From assembly GCF_014873945.1 (NCBI RefSeq), contig NZ_JADBEC010000002.1:2046001-2110000 (forward strand): a stretch of DNA of 64,000 nt, read 5' to 3'. Positions 25,977-35,022 of this stretch are shown in pieces. Both the position numbers and the translations under genes were made by a program. Source of the stretch: Rhizobium viscosum. GTDB taxonomy: Bacteria; Pseudomonadota; Alphaproteobacteria; Rhizobiales; Rhizobiaceae. The notes beneath the pieces are model-generated. The model had not been told where the DNA came from. It worked only from the letters and a program-made list of their open reading frames with translations, and ran no database searches. How positions within the stretch are numbered: position 1 is the stretch's first letter; the number at the start of each line of letters is the position of its first letter.

Positions 25977-27307
25977 TATCCCTCGCTTCGGGCCAGTACC
26001 GGTTCGAACTGCGCCGTGGCGCTCTTCAGTTCCGCTGCCGGATCGGCGCCGCCGATCATGTTGGTCAAGCCGACGCCATAGATGTCGCGGAACTCGGTGA
26101 CCGGAATGATGACCGGCAGCGCGAGCTGCGAAACCTTTGCCGAGCCCGCAACGGCATCGACCCAGCTGCTCGGCATCTTGACGCCTTCGCGAACCTTTGC
26201 ATCTTCCAGGATCGAATTGCGGAAGGGAACGCCGGCACCCGCCTGCAGGAGGCGCGCGCCCATGTCATGGGAAACGACCCACTGGCAGAAGAGATAGGCT
26301 GCTTCCTTGTTCTTGCTGGCAGCGGTAACGCCGATGCCGTCGCCGGTCGTTGCGGCAGCCTGGGCCTTCGGTCCCTTCGGCATGATGCCGTAACCGACCT
26401 TGCCGACGACGCGGGACTTTTCCGGGTTCTCGATCGGCGGAGCAAACCCGACGCCATCGAGCCACATGCCGACCTTGCCCTGCAGGAAGGCAGACTGTGC
26501 CTCCGCCCAGTTGAAGCCGGATACGCCAACAGGCGCAGACTTCGTCATCAGGCGCTGATACATCTTGGCCGCCTCGACGGCTTCGTCAGAGGTCGTGCGC
26601 AGCTTTCCATCCGGGCCGAGCGGCGTCGAGCCATAGCCGAGCAGCAGGGTGGTCCAAACCGGAACGTTGGCATTCTTGAGGCCACGAGCCACGAAGCCGT
26701 AGGTATTGGAGGACTTATCGGTCAGGGCTTCAGCGGCACTAGCCATCTCATCGAATGTCGACGGATAGGACAGGCCCTTCTTCTCGAACAGTTCCTTGTT
26801 CCAGTAGACGATCCAGTAGTCCACCGAGAAGGGAAGCGAGCGCAGCACGCCTTGCGAGTCCTTGGCAAACTGCAGGCCGGCTTCTGCAAAGTCGCTTTCC
26901 ACCAGAGATGGGTCGGTTAGCGACGGATCCTTGACGAAGCCGCTGATGTCGGCAAGCCAGCCGCCCTTTTCGAACTGGCGCTTCTGGACGTGATAGCTGA
27001 GGTGCACGACGTCGAAGCTGGGCTTGCCGGAGCTGAGTTCGATCGTCGTCTTCTGGCGCTGCTGCTGCTCCGGCGTTGCCTCGGCATTGACCTTGATGCC
27101 GGTCAGCGCTTCGAACTCGCTCAGATATTTGAGGATCGTCTCGCTGCGCGGGCTTTTTACGAGGTTCACTTCGAGCGTCGTTCCGGCAAAGCGCTTCCAG
27201 TCGACGGCTGCAGAAGCAGGCTTGATGCCGAGAAGCCCGACGGCGCCGATGGCGGCTGAACCGGCCAGAAAGTTTCGGCGCGTGGGACGAATGAATGATG
27301 ATGACAT
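25976..27307 (-). CDS. Tat-exported sugar-binding protein, family 1
   Basis: A 443-residue extracellular solute-binding protein of the SBP_bac_1 family. A twin-arginine signal (PTRRNFLAGSAA, residues 7-18) means that it is exported folded, which is common for rhizobial CUT1 binding proteins. Family features include LEVNLVKSPRSETI, the hinge region FSVDYWIVYWNKELFEKKG and VGMWLDG. GAGGAGGAGAG precedes the ATG at 27307; the in-frame start further upstream lacks one. It should bind a sugar, sugar acid or glycoside that feeds the catabolic genes around it. The ligand cannot be told from sequence alone. Confidence 0.88.
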   Translation of the reverse strand: MSSSFIRPTRRNFLAGSAAIGAVGLLGIKPASAAVDWKRFAGTTLEVNLVKSPRSETILKYLSEFEALTGIKVNAEATPEQQQRQKTTIELSSGKPSFDVVHLSYHVQKRQFEKGGWLADISGFVKDPSLTDPSLVESDFAEAGLQFAKDSQGVLRSLPFSVDYWIVYWNKELFEKKGLSYPSTFDEMASAAEALTDKSSNTYGFVARGLKNANVPVWTTLLLGYGSTPLGPDGKLRTTSDEAVEAAKMYQRLMTKSAPVGVSGFNWAEAQSAFLQGKVGMWLDGVGFAPPIENPEKSRVVGKVGYGIMPKGPKAQAAATTGDGIGVTAASKNKEAAYLFCQWVVSHDMGARLLQAGAGVPFRNSILEDAKVREGVKMPSSWVDAVAGSAKVSQLALPVIIPVTEFRDIYGVGLTNMIGGADPAAELKSATAQFEPVLARSEG

Positions 27308-27359
27308 GCTGCTCTCCTCCTCTTGTGTGGCCTGCGATCTCCTCACCGCAGGTGTCAGT

Positions 27360-28019
27360 CTAGATTCTCAGCGCGCGACTTCGCGCGTGGTTGATATGTG
27401 CTGCAAGCGCCTCGACGGCCTCTTGCGCATTTCTTTGTTCAATCGCTTCCAGCACGCGGAGATGCTCGCCCATGACGGGGCCGACGCGCCCGTCGATGCG
27501 GAAGCGCTCCTGGCTGATCAGGCGCATCTTGATGGAGTTGACACGGTAGGCGTTGGAAATGATCGTGTTTCCCAGCGCATCGATGAAGGCATCATGCATG
27601 CCCCAGTCGACGGCCTGGGCGTGGACTTCCAGTTCATGCGAATGATTGCCGCTTTCGATTGCAGCGACGATCTCGCGATGCTGCTTCAGGAGTGCTGCAA
27701 TCGTCTCACCGCTAGCCGTCTCCGTGAAAATCGCTACTGCTTCCTTTTCGAGAAAAAGCCGGAGCTGAAAGGCTTCGCGGATGAGGTTGAGATCGATATG
27801 AGCGATCTGCAGACCGCGCTGCGGCACGGTCTTGATGAGGCCCTCAGCTTCAAGCCGCGGAATGAGTTCACGAATGGCGCCAAGCGTCAGGCCGGTCAGT
27901 TCGACAAGCCTGCGCTGCGAGACGAATTGCCCGGGACGGACGTCACGCGCAAGCAGATGCCGGGTAAAGCTCTCATAAGCTTTCTCTCTCAGCGTCGGCT
28001 GCTCGTCGGCTCCATCCAT
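27360..28019 (-). CDS. GntR-family regulator (FadR/FCD type), operon-internal
   Basis: A 219-residue regulator with an N-terminal winged helix (about 10-75: VSQRRLVELTGLTLGAIRELI, then the wing TVPQRGLQIA) and an FCD effector domain (about 85-205). The ATG at 28019 is chosen because GAGGAG lies six bases before it; the in-frame ATG at 28037 has none. It lies between the aldolase gene and the binding-protein gene on one transcript, an arrangement suited to autoregulation of the whole operon. TGAC-N6-GTCA palindromes before this operon and before the GH39 gene are candidate binding sites. Confidence 0.85.
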   Translation of the reverse strand: MDGADEQPTLREKAYESFTRHLLARDVRPGQFVSQRRLVELTGLTLGAIRELIPRLEAEGLIKTVPQRGLQIAHIDLNLIREAFQLRLFLEKEAVAIFTETASGETIAALLKQHREIVAAIESGNHSHELEVHAQAVDWGMHDAFIDALGNTIISNAYRVNSIKMRLISQERFRIDGRVGPVMGEHLRVLEAIEQRNAQEAVEALAAHINHARSRALRI

Positions 28020-28042
28020 CGGGTTCTCCTCGTACATGACCG

Positions 28043-28924
28043 CTATGCTGCCTTTGTGCGAAAAAGTCCGTCAAAGGCAAGAGCAAGCTCGCGCCTGCCG
28101 TCGGCGGAGATTGACGTCAAAGGCGGGCGAACCGCAAGCCACGTATCATCGCCTGTCATCTTTGCCACCATGACTTTCACAGCCGGTGTTACGGGATGCT
28201 TGAGAAGCTCGGCGACGAAGCGTTCCACGCGGGGATCGTCATTGCCGTCGACGGCCATGGCCCGCACTTCATGCGGCGCAAAATTGGCCATGCCGGAAAT
28301 TGCGCCCTGGCCGCCCATGCGCACGCCCTTGGCGAGATGCCGTTCGTCGCCGATCAGGATGATCAGGTCGCCATGCTGGCGCAGCAGCGCTTCGGTATAG
28401 GGCCAGTCGCCGGAGGAGTCCTTGACGCCGGTGACGATCGAGGTGAACGCCTTTCGCAACCGGCTGATCAGGTCGACGCTCAACGTGACCATCGTCACCG
28501 AGGGAATATTGTAGACCAGAACGTCGCGTGCTGCGCTGCCCAGCCGCGCAAAGACGTCGGAGAACCAGGCGAAGAGGCCGTCATCGCTGACATTCTTGAA
28601 ATAGGAGGGTGGGGCGAGAAGGATGTTGCGCACGCCCTTGGACAAGGCCTGCGACATTTGCTGGGCGGCATCCTCGGCGGCATCGACGAGCACGCCGACA
28701 ACAATTTGTTTCGGCTGGATGCCGGAGGCAATGAACGTTTCGAGGATCCGCTCGCGCTCCTGGCTGCCGATGGATGCACCTTCGCCGGTCGTTCCGAACA
28801 GTGTGACGCTGGCGCAGCCCAAATCGAGGCTCCGCTTCGCTTGGGCGATCATGACCTCGACGGCAATGGTGCCGCTGCTTTCAAAGGGCGTCGCCAACGC
28901 GACCGACAAACCAAACCCCGTCAC
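28043..28924 (-). CDS. DHDPS/NAL-family aldolase
   Basis: A 293-residue class I aldolase of the dihydrodipicolinate synthase/N-acetylneuraminate lyase family. The Schiff-base lysine is in TGVKDSSGDW (about 166), the conserved Tyr in VLVYNIPS (about 137), and LFGTTGEGASI (about 43) is the pyruvate-binding loop. It starts with GTG at 28924, with GGAG about nine bases upstream. Catabolic members cleave 2-keto-3-deoxy sugar acids to pyruvate plus an aldehyde, or dehydrate-decarboxylate keto-deoxy-glucarate. As the first gene of an operon with a GntR regulator, importer and kinase, it is best read as a keto-deoxy acid aldolase rather than lysine-pathway DapA. Confidence 0.83.
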   Translation of the reverse strand: MTGFGLSVALATPFESSGTIAVEVMIAQAKRSLDLGCASVTLFGTTGEGASIGSQERERILETFIASGIQPKQIVVGVLVDAAEDAAQQMSQALSKGVRNILLAPPSYFKNVSDDGLFAWFSDVFARLGSAARDVLVYNIPSVTMVTLSVDLISRLRKAFTSIVTGVKDSSGDWPYTEALLRQHGDLIILIGDERHLAKGVRMGGQGAISGMANFAPHEVRAMAVDGNDDPRVERFVAELLKHPVTPAVKVMVAKMTGDDTWLAVRPPLTSISADGRRELALAFDGLFRTKAA

Positions 28925-28953
28925 TAATATATCTCCTCAATGTCAGTACAGAA

Positions 28954-28971
28954 TGACTAACATGTCAGTTA
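28954..28971. promoter_or_regulatory. GntR-type operator candidate before the aldolase operon
   Basis: TGACTAACATGTCAGTTA is an 18-bp palindrome with two mismatched pairs; its core is TGAC-N6-GTCA (28954-28967). The half-site string ATGTCAGT occurs at 28940-28947 and again at 28962-28969, exactly 22 bp (two DNA turns) apart. It sits 30 bp upstream of the GTG start. Confidence 0.5.
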
Positions 28972-29159
28972 TTAGCTGTAAACCTGTTTGTGATGAATGT
29001 TGCTTTCGATGGTTCTGGGGCTGTGGATCGTTAGAGCAGTGCGCCTCGGCTCAAATGGCTCGTGCCGGCAGTGCTGCAGGGGAATGTTTTCGGAGATGCC
29101 GGTTATGTCGCGCGGCCGATAAGGTGACGGCCGCAAACCGAATTGCTTGAGGGCAGTCA

Positions 29160-29188
29160 GGGAGCGCAACTTGGAGGGCTGCGCTCCC
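29160..29188 (-). terminator. Hairpin terminator after the GH39 gene
   Basis: GGGAGCGCA (29160-29168) and TGCGCTCCC (29180-29188) form a perfect 9-bp stem 15 bases beyond the GH39 stop codon. No T run follows on the minus strand, so termination may need Rho. Confidence 0.5.
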
Positions 29189-29202
29189 GTTTGCCTGCCG
29201 TC

Positions 29203-30807
29203 TCACCAGTCCAGGCGCAGGAGAGACACGCCCTGACGCGGCAGGGAGAACTTGAGATCGACCTTGCCGTCCTTGATGGAGACCGATGCCTCATTGTCGA
29301 TCTCGGCGAGCCTTCCCGAGGCCTCGAGCCTGGCGTAATCGGCGCCCGCGATATCCTGCGGTTTGCCCATTTCCTTCCAGATGCGGAAGGAGTTGGAATG
29401 CTGCTCGTCCATGCGGAAATGCTTGAGCGCGGCCGGACGATTGCCCCAGCCGTCAATCGACAGGCCGATATCGGCAGCGGGGCCCGCCTCGTCGTCATCA
29501 TGATAGTGCCAGACGAGAACGGAGACGCCCTTGTCGTCGCGGGTCGCAACGACGTTGACGTCGGGCTTGTCGCGAACGCCGTGGCTCATGATATCCTCGA
29601 TATCGCGGCGATAGTCGCTTTCGGATTCCAGCCACTCGCCGCCAAGCTTGCCGAGCATCCGGAAGCCGTTCAGCACCGCCTTGTCGACGCCGTTGGTGGC
29701 GAGATCCCGGAAGCCGTCGAAATAGGGCTGGTCGTCGAAAAGGAAGGCCCAGGTCACCGCACCTTCGATCTCGATATTGGCTCGGCGCGACAGCTCATAA
29801 GTGCGGATCATGCTCTCGACGACATAGACGCCGTAGAGCGGTCCGTTGCGGTAGCCGTTCTGCGGGTGGACGCGGGCCGAGCAGGCCGCACAACCTTCCG
29901 GGTCGGATTCGCCGATGACGACCGGCAGATGCCGAAGCTCGGGGAATTCATTGATAATGGCGAGATTGGTTTCGATGTCGCGCAGCTGCTTGTGCAGACC
30001 CATGCGCACATGGCCGTCGAAGATGACCGGATTGCCCTTGGCGTGGAAGGCGATGAAATCGATCGGCGGCTTGTTCTCGACAACATGGCGCAGAAAGGCG
30101 CGCAGGAAAGTCTGCGCCTTCTCATTGGCGAAGCCGCCGCACGTGTGCGGGCCGCCGACGCGTGCTTTCGGCAGGGCGCGTTTTACGGCACGTGCGCTCG
30201 CATCATACATGGCGCAGAATTCCGGAATCGTACCCGTCCAGTAATGGCCGTCGGGTTCATTCCAGACTTCCCAGGGCCAGGAGGAGACGACGTCTTCGCC
30301 GTAGCGATCGGCGAGATGCCGCGCCCACGCCTCGATGAGGTCGCCCCATTTTTTCAGGTCCTTCGGCGGTGCGGTCCAGCCGGTGGTGATTGTTGCGTAT
30401 TTATCCGCCGGCTCCCAATGATGCTTGTAGGGACCGTCGAAATCGGAAAGCGCCTCCGGCGTGAATCCGATCTGGATCAGCGGAATGTTGCCGGCCTCGA
30501 CATAGGCGTCGAAGATCTGGTCGATGATCGTCCAGTCATAGACGGGATTGCCGTTCGCATCCTCCGTATAGGCATTGGTCGAGCCCCATTTCAGGGCCGG
30601 CTTGCCGTCGCCGCTCGTCAGCAGATTGTGGGTGCGAATGCGCGGAGCGACGGGGCTGAGTTCTGTCAGCTCCTTCAGAAGCTTCTTGCCATGGGGGGAA
30701 TAGGTGTAGTTCGGCTCGTCATAGCCGAACCAGTTCCACAGCGGTTTATAGGCCCCTGTCGGCCTGCCGGCGTGAACGTTGATGGTCACGTCATAGGAAC
30801 TCGTCAT
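29203..30807 (-). CDS. Glycoside hydrolase family 39 (beta-xylosidase-like)
   Basis: A 534-residue glycosidase of clan GH-A. The acid/base Glu is in the WEVWNEPDG motif (about 188-196) and the nucleophile Glu in VVIGESDPEG (about 295). IDFIAFHAKG (about 248) and VTWAFLFDDQPYFDGF (about 353) belong to the barrel. GH39 covers beta-xylosidases and alpha-L-iduronidases and some broader-range enzymes. There is no signal peptide, so it acts in the cytoplasm on imported substrate. GAGGAAAGACG precedes the ATG at 30807; longer in-frame starts lack a site. It is divergent from an Opp/Dpp-type importer, so it most likely hydrolyses what that importer brings in. Confidence 0.85.
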   Translation of the reverse strand: MTSSYDVTINVHAGRPTGAYKPLWNWFGYDEPNYTYSPHGKKLLKELTELSPVAPRIRTHNLLTSGDGKPALKWGSTNAYTEDANGNPVYDWTIIDQIFDAYVEAGNIPLIQIGFTPEALSDFDGPYKHHWEPADKYATITTGWTAPPKDLKKWGDLIEAWARHLADRYGEDVVSSWPWEVWNEPDGHYWTGTIPEFCAMYDASARAVKRALPKARVGGPHTCGGFANEKAQTFLRAFLRHVVENKPPIDFIAFHAKGNPVIFDGHVRMGLHKQLRDIETNLAIINEFPELRHLPVVIGESDPEGCAACSARVHPQNGYRNGPLYGVYVVESMIRTYELSRRANIEIEGAVTWAFLFDDQPYFDGFRDLATNGVDKAVLNGFRMLGKLGGEWLESESDYRRDIEDIMSHGVRDKPDVNVVATRDDKGVSVLVWHYHDDDEAGPAADIGLSIDGWGNRPAALKHFRMDEQHSNSFRIWKEMGKPQDIAGADYARLEASGRLAEIDNEASVSIKDGKVDLKFSLPRQGVSLLRLDW

Positions 30808-31184
30808 CGTCTTTCCTCTTGAACGGCCAAGCCTCTGCCTCCTCCCGAAGGCTAACCGACCAATATGGTGATGAGTTGCGGCTGTCTTGGGAGGGCGCCG
30901 CGCTCGCCGCAAAAGCTAAGCGAAATGACCATTTTGTCAATAATATAAAAAATGACGATTAAACAGACGATAAAAAATGCCGGTATTTACAAGAGTTTTT
31001 GGCATTTAAAAAATTACCTGTTGCCGTTCGGTGAAAAATTGTCGATAAATGTTGAGGCGAAGCTTGTCGTCTGGAGGAGCCATATGGACTATCAGGTCCC
31101 TATGAAGACGCTTTCGCCGGAACGCGATCGATAACGGATTACGGGAAGCGCCCGCCTCTGCGGGCCAAGGAGGAGGAGCGTCCG
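30808..31184. other. 377-bp AT-rich divergent regulatory region
   Basis: No gene is present. The region between the divergent GH39 and importer genes is far richer in A and T than its surroundings. It holds the TGAC-N6-GTCA palindrome at 30926-30939 and a tandem direct repeat (GACGATTAAA at 30954-30963 and GACGATAAAA at 30966-30975, 12 bp apart). Promoters for both directions must lie here, but I cannot fix their boxes. Confidence 0.5.
30926..30939. promoter_or_regulatory. TGAC-N6-GTCA operator candidate in the GH39/importer gap
   Basis: TGACCATTTTGTCA has the same arms and spacing as the site at 28954-28967 before the aldolase-gntR operon. It lies 119 bp upstream of the GH39 start and about 246 bp upstream of the importer start. 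Confidence 0.45.
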
Positions 31185-33086
31185 ATGAAGTTCCCAAGAT
31201 TTGCAGCCATTGCCTTATTGTCTCTAGCCGCTTTGCCTGCTTATGCGCAGGATTTCATTGCCGGTATTCCGCGCAATGAAACTCTGATCATCCAGGGCAC
31301 GCCGCAGCAGAATGCCGATTGGTTCAATGTCTGGGCGCCTGGCGGTGGCGGGTCTGCCAATGTCAACGGCCTGCAGCAACTGACGACCGACACGTTCTGG
31401 TTCATCAATCCGGAGGGTGGTCCGGATGCCTGGCAGAATGCGCTCGCTACCGAGCCGCCGGCCTACAATGCCGATTTCACGCAAATGACCGTGAAGCTGC
31501 GCAAGGGCATCTATTGGAGCGACGGTGTCGAGTTCACCAGCGACGACGTGGCCTATACGGTCAAGACTCAGATCGACCATCCCGGCATGTCCTGGAGCGC
31601 GCCTTTTTCCGTCAACGTTGCCAGCGTGGAAAACCCCGATCCGCAGACGGTGATCTTCCATCTCAAGAAGCCGAATTCGCGCTTCCACACGGTGTTTACC
31701 GTGCGCTGGAACGCTGCCTGGATCATGCCGAAACATGTCTTCGAAAAGGCCGGCGATCCCCTGGCATTCAAGAACAATCCGCCGGTCTCGCTCAGCGCCT
31801 ATGTACTGCAGAGCTATGACAAGGCGGGCAACTGGACCATCTGGAAACTGCGCGACGACTGGCAGCGCACTTCGATCGGCATGGCCGCCAAGGAGCCGCC
31901 ACAGGTGAAGTATGTCGTCTATCGAGCCGCCGGTAACCCGGAAGCCCGCGTCATCGAGCAGCGCAATCATAATCTCGACGTGATCAACGACATGGCACCC
32001 GAGGGCATGTTTGCGATGATGCGCGACAGCAAGAGCGTTGCCTCCTGGCTGAAGGGCTTCCCCTTCGCCCATCCCGATCCGACCCTGCCTTCCGTGCTGC
32101 TCAACACCAAGAAGCCGCCCTTCGACAACAAGGATGTGCGCTGGGCGCTGGCATTGATGATCGATATCCGCGCCGTGGCCCTCGGCTCCTATCGCGGCGC
32201 CGCCAATCTGGCTGCTCTCGCCACGCCACCGACCGGCTCGGCTCCGGACGATTATTACGCACCGATGCAGGACTGGCTCACCAATTTCGAGCTTGATACC
32301 GGCAGCCGCAAAATCAAGCCCTATGATCCGAATATTTCCGCCCAGATCGCCACCATGGTGCGTGGTCAGTGGGGCGACCAGATCCCGACCGATCCGAAAC
32401 AGCTGCAGCGTACCTTCGGCTTCGGCTGGTGGAAGCAGGATGTTCAAGCTGCGACCGAGCTCCTGCAGAAGGCCGGTTTCAAGAAGAGCGGCAATCAATG
32501 GCTGAAGCCTGACGGCACGCCGTTCACGATCCGCCTGCAGGTCGAGGGCGACGCCATTCCGACACTCGCGCGTGCCGGCACCGTTATCGCCCAGCAATGG
32601 AGCCAGAACGGCATCGCTACAAAGGTGGATGTTGCCGGTCCGACGAATGGCCAGCGCCTCAGCACCGGCGATTACGAAGCCGCAATCTACTGGAGCATTG
32701 AAACCTGGGGCGGCCATCCGGATCTGTCCTTTTTCCTGGACAGCTACCATTCGGAATTCATCAAGCCGCTCGGCCAGATCCAGCCGCCGCGCAACCTGCA
32801 ACGCTGGCAGGATTCGCGTCTCGATCAGATCATCGCGAAGAACCGGTCCATCGCCTTCGACTCGCCCGATGTCACCAAGGTCGGTCAGGATTTCCTGAAG
32901 CTCGCGGTCGAAGAGATGCCGATGATTCCGCTGATGGCCTACAACAAGTTCGCCCCGTTCGACACGACCTACTGGACGAACTATCCGAGCGCTGAAAACC
33001 CCTATTCCGCTTCTGGTCCGAACTGGGCGAACATTCGTTATATGGTGACCGGCCTGAAGGCCAATCCGGACGCTCCGAAGAACTGA
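31185..33086 (+). CDS. ABC transporter substrate-binding protein, family 5
   Basis: A 633-residue periplasmic protein of the SBP_bac_5 family with a Sec signal at 1-21 (ending PAYAQ). The family segment KLRKGIYWSDGVEFTSDDVAYT is near residue 104, and DNKDVRWALALMIDIRAVALG is near 312. It starts 50 bp after an open stretch, with AAGGAGGAG close to the ATG. It lies opposite GH39 and leads an operon of two permeases and two ATPases. By context it binds a xylo- or other beta-linked oligosaccharide rather than a peptide; some family-5 proteins in rhizobia and hyperthermophiles carry oligosaccharides. Confidence 0.87.
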   Translation: MKFPRFAAIALLSLAALPAYAQDFIAGIPRNETLIIQGTPQQNADWFNVWAPGGGGSANVNGLQQLTTDTFWFINPEGGPDAWQNALATEPPAYNADFTQMTVKLRKGIYWSDGVEFTSDDVAYTVKTQIDHPGMSWSAPFSVNVASVENPDPQTVIFHLKKPNSRFHTVFTVRWNAAWIMPKHVFEKAGDPLAFKNNPPVSLSAYVLQSYDKAGNWTIWKLRDDWQRTSIGMAAKEPPQVKYVVYRAAGNPEARVIEQRNHNLDVINDMAPEGMFAMMRDSKSVASWLKGFPFAHPDPTLPSVLLNTKKPPFDNKDVRWALALMIDIRAVALGSYRGAANLAALATPPTGSAPDDYYAPMQDWLTNFELDTGSRKIKPYDPNISAQIATMVRGQWGDQIPTDPKQLQRTFGFGWWKQDVQAATELLQKAGFKKSGNQWLKPDGTPFTIRLQVEGDAIPTLARAGTVIAQQWSQNGIATKVDVAGPTNGQRLSTGDYEAAIYWSIETWGGHPDLSFFLDSYHSEFIKPLGQIQPPRNLQRWQDSRLDQIIAKNRSIAFDSPDVTKVGQDFLKLAVEEMPMIPLMAYNKFAPFDTTYWTNYPSAENPYSASGPNWANIRYMVTGLKANPDAPKN

Positions 33087-33098
33087 TCGCGTCGACAC

Positions 33099-33125
33099 GG
33101 GAGTGGCCGATTGCCGGCCGCTCCC
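33099..33125 (+). other. Intercistronic GC-rich hairpin, binding protein-permease gap
   Basis: GGGAGTGGCCG (33099-33109) pairs with CGGCCGCTCCC (33115-33125) over 5 bases, 11 bp with one wobble. It begins 13 bp after the binding-protein stop codon, the same place as in the agp-like operon. Confidence 0.6.
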
Positions 33126-33150
33126 CTTCTGCTACTGGAGGATGGATGCC

Positions 33151-34155
33151 ATGAATGGCTTTCTGATCTATGCGGGTAAACGTTTCCTGCAGTTCCTTTT
33201 CGTGGTCGTCACGGGCATCACGCTCGCATTCCTGATCGCGCATTTCTCGCCTGTTGATCCGGTGGAGCAGACCGTATCGCTTTTGACGAGTTTCGGCTCG
33301 ACCGATCCACAATCGGTTGAAATTCTGCGCCAATCGCTGCGGGAGCTTTATGGAACCGGCGGCCCGCTTATCGATCAGTATTTCACATTCTGGGGACGGG
33401 TGCTGACCGGCGATTTCGGTCCGTCGCTGTCCTCTTTCCCGACACCGGTCATGACCGTCATCGGACGCGCCTTGCCCTGGACCGTCGGCCTTCTGACGCT
33501 TGCTACGATCATTGCATGGATCATCGGCAACCTGCTCGGCGCGCTTGCCGGCTATTTCCGCAACAGCCGGCTGCTCAAGCTCGCCGGCATCGTCATCATG
33601 GCTTTGCAGCCGATCCCCACCTACATTATCGGCCTCAGCCTCGTCATTCTCTTTGGTTTCGTCTGGCCGATCCTGCCGATCAGCGGTGGCGCGCAGGTCA
33701 ATCTTACGCCTGCCTTCAACTGGGCCTTCATCAGTTCGGTTATCGAACACGGCATTCTGCCGGCGCTGACGCTGGTCCTCGTCGGCATCGGCGGCTGGTT
33801 CATCTCCATGCGCTCGCTCGTCTCCAACATCATCACCGACGACCATGTCGTTTATGCCGAGCTCGGTGGCGTGCGCTCGAGCAGCATCTTTTCGTATTAT
33901 GTGGCCCGCAACGCCATGCTGCCGCAGGTCACGGGTCTCGCGCTCAGCCTCGGCAACGTCTTCGGCGGTGCCGTCATCGTCGAATTCGTCTTCAACTATC
34001 CCGGCATCGGCAAGCTTCTGATCTCGGGCATCTATTCCGGCGACTACAGCCTGGTACTCGGTGTCACGACCATCGCCATCATTGCCGTCGCTGCGGCCGT
34101 CTTCGTGATCGATATCATCTATCCGCTGATCGATCCGCGCGTGAAACTGGGATAA
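33151..34155 (+). CDS. ABC transporter permease, DppB/OppB type
   Basis: A 334-residue permease. The first helix spans about residues 9-33 and the conserved DppB segment is DFGPSLSSFPTPV (about 87-99). The EAA-like loop reads YAELGGVRSSSIFSYY (about 235-250), which departs from the usual ARAKGLS form. GGAGG lies nine bases before the ATG at 33151; an in-frame ATG at 33142 directly abuts it and is unlikely. It is the channel half paired with the next gene, which starts five bases after its stop. Confidence 0.86.
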   Translation: MNGFLIYAGKRFLQFLFVVVTGITLAFLIAHFSPVDPVEQTVSLLTSFGSTDPQSVEILRQSLRELYGTGGPLIDQYFTFWGRVLTGDFGPSLSSFPTPVMTVIGRALPWTVGLLTLATIIAWIIGNLLGALAGYFRNSRLLKLAGIVIMALQPIPTYIIGLSLVILFGFVWPILPISGGAQVNLTPAFNWAFISSVIEHGILPALTLVLVGIGGWFISMRSLVSNIITDDHVVYAELGGVRSSSIFSYYVARNAMLPQVTGLALSLGNVFGGAVIVEFVFNYPGIGKLLISGIYSGDYSLVLGVTTIAIIAVAAAVFVIDIIYPLIDPRVKLG

Positions 34156-34160
34156 TCGCG

Positions 34161-35018
34161 ATGTTCAAGATCCTCAGAGACCTGCTCCGCTACAACAAGG
34201 AATTCCTGTTCGGGACGATCCTGATCCTGATCATTGTCGGGTTGATCGTCTCCTCTTTCTTCTCCCCCTACGACGAGACCGCCATCTATGTCGTGATCCC
34301 CGATATGCCACCATCGGCCGAGTTTTGGTTCGGTACGACGTCGCGTGGTCAGGACGTCTTCTGGCAGATCGGCGCGTCTCTGCGCAACACGTTGCTCTTC
34401 GGCATCATCGTCGCCGTCGTCAGCCGCCTCATCGCGCTCGTCGTCGGCCTCGTTTCTGGCTATATCGGCGGCCGCACCGACCAGATCATCATGGGCATCA
34501 ACGATACGCTGGGCGCACTGCCGAACATCCCGATCCTGCTTCTTCTGGTCTTTGTCCTGCGTGACCAGATGACATGGTCGATGCTGGCGGTCGTCGCAGC
34601 CCTGCTCGGCTGGACGCATGACAGCCGGCTCATCCGTTCCGTCGCGCTATCGCTACGGCAACGGGAATTTACCCGGCATGCCGTCTTTTCGGGCATGCGC
34701 ACGTCGCAAATCCTCGTTCGCGAACATCTTCCCTATGTCATGCCGATCGTCTTCTTCACGACGATGAACAATCTCATCTGGGCGATCGGCCTGGAAGTGA
34801 CGCTCTCCATTCTCGGTTTTTCCGACATCAACCGGCCGACGATCGGTGGCATGATCTACTGGGCCAATGCGCATTCGGCCATGGTTGCCGGCATCTGGTG
34901 GTGGGTGGCCTTCCCGATGCTGTTCGTGGTCATCCTCTTCCTCGGCCTCTTCATGCTCGCCATGTCGGTCAATGAATATATCGATCCGCGCTCGCGCCTG
35001 GCTCGGATGGGAGCCTGA
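34161..35018 (+). CDS. ABC transporter permease, DppC/OppC type
   Basis: A 285-residue permease with the DppC hallmark FWFGTTSRGQDVFWQIG (about 54-70), helix-rich core and an EAA loop around FTRHAVFSGMRTSQILVREH (about 170-189). The open frame extends far upstream of 34161, but that part is the wrong frame of the DppB gene. The ribosome site before the ATG at 34161 is weak, so translation may be coupled to the preceding gene. The C-terminus ends with the family form NEYIDPRSRLARMGA. Confidence 0.85.
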   Translation: MFKILRDLLRYNKEFLFGTILILIIVGLIVSSFFSPYDETAIYVVIPDMPPSAEFWFGTTSRGQDVFWQIGASLRNTLLFGIIVAVVSRLIALVVGLVSGYIGGRTDQIIMGINDTLGALPNIPILLLLVFVLRDQMTWSMLAVVAALLGWTHDSRLIRSVALSLRQREFTRHAVFSGMRTSQILVREHLPYVMPIVFFTTMNNLIWAIGLEVTLSILGFSDINRPTIGGMIYWANAHSAMVAGIWWWVAFPMLFVVILFLGLFMLAMSVNEYIDPRSRLARMGA

Positions 35019-35022
35019 GACG

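Noticed and set aside
31224..33098. 624-codon minus-strand open frame opposite the family-5 binding protein
   Set aside because: Shadow of a gene with a signal peptide and family motifs; its own translation resembles no protein.
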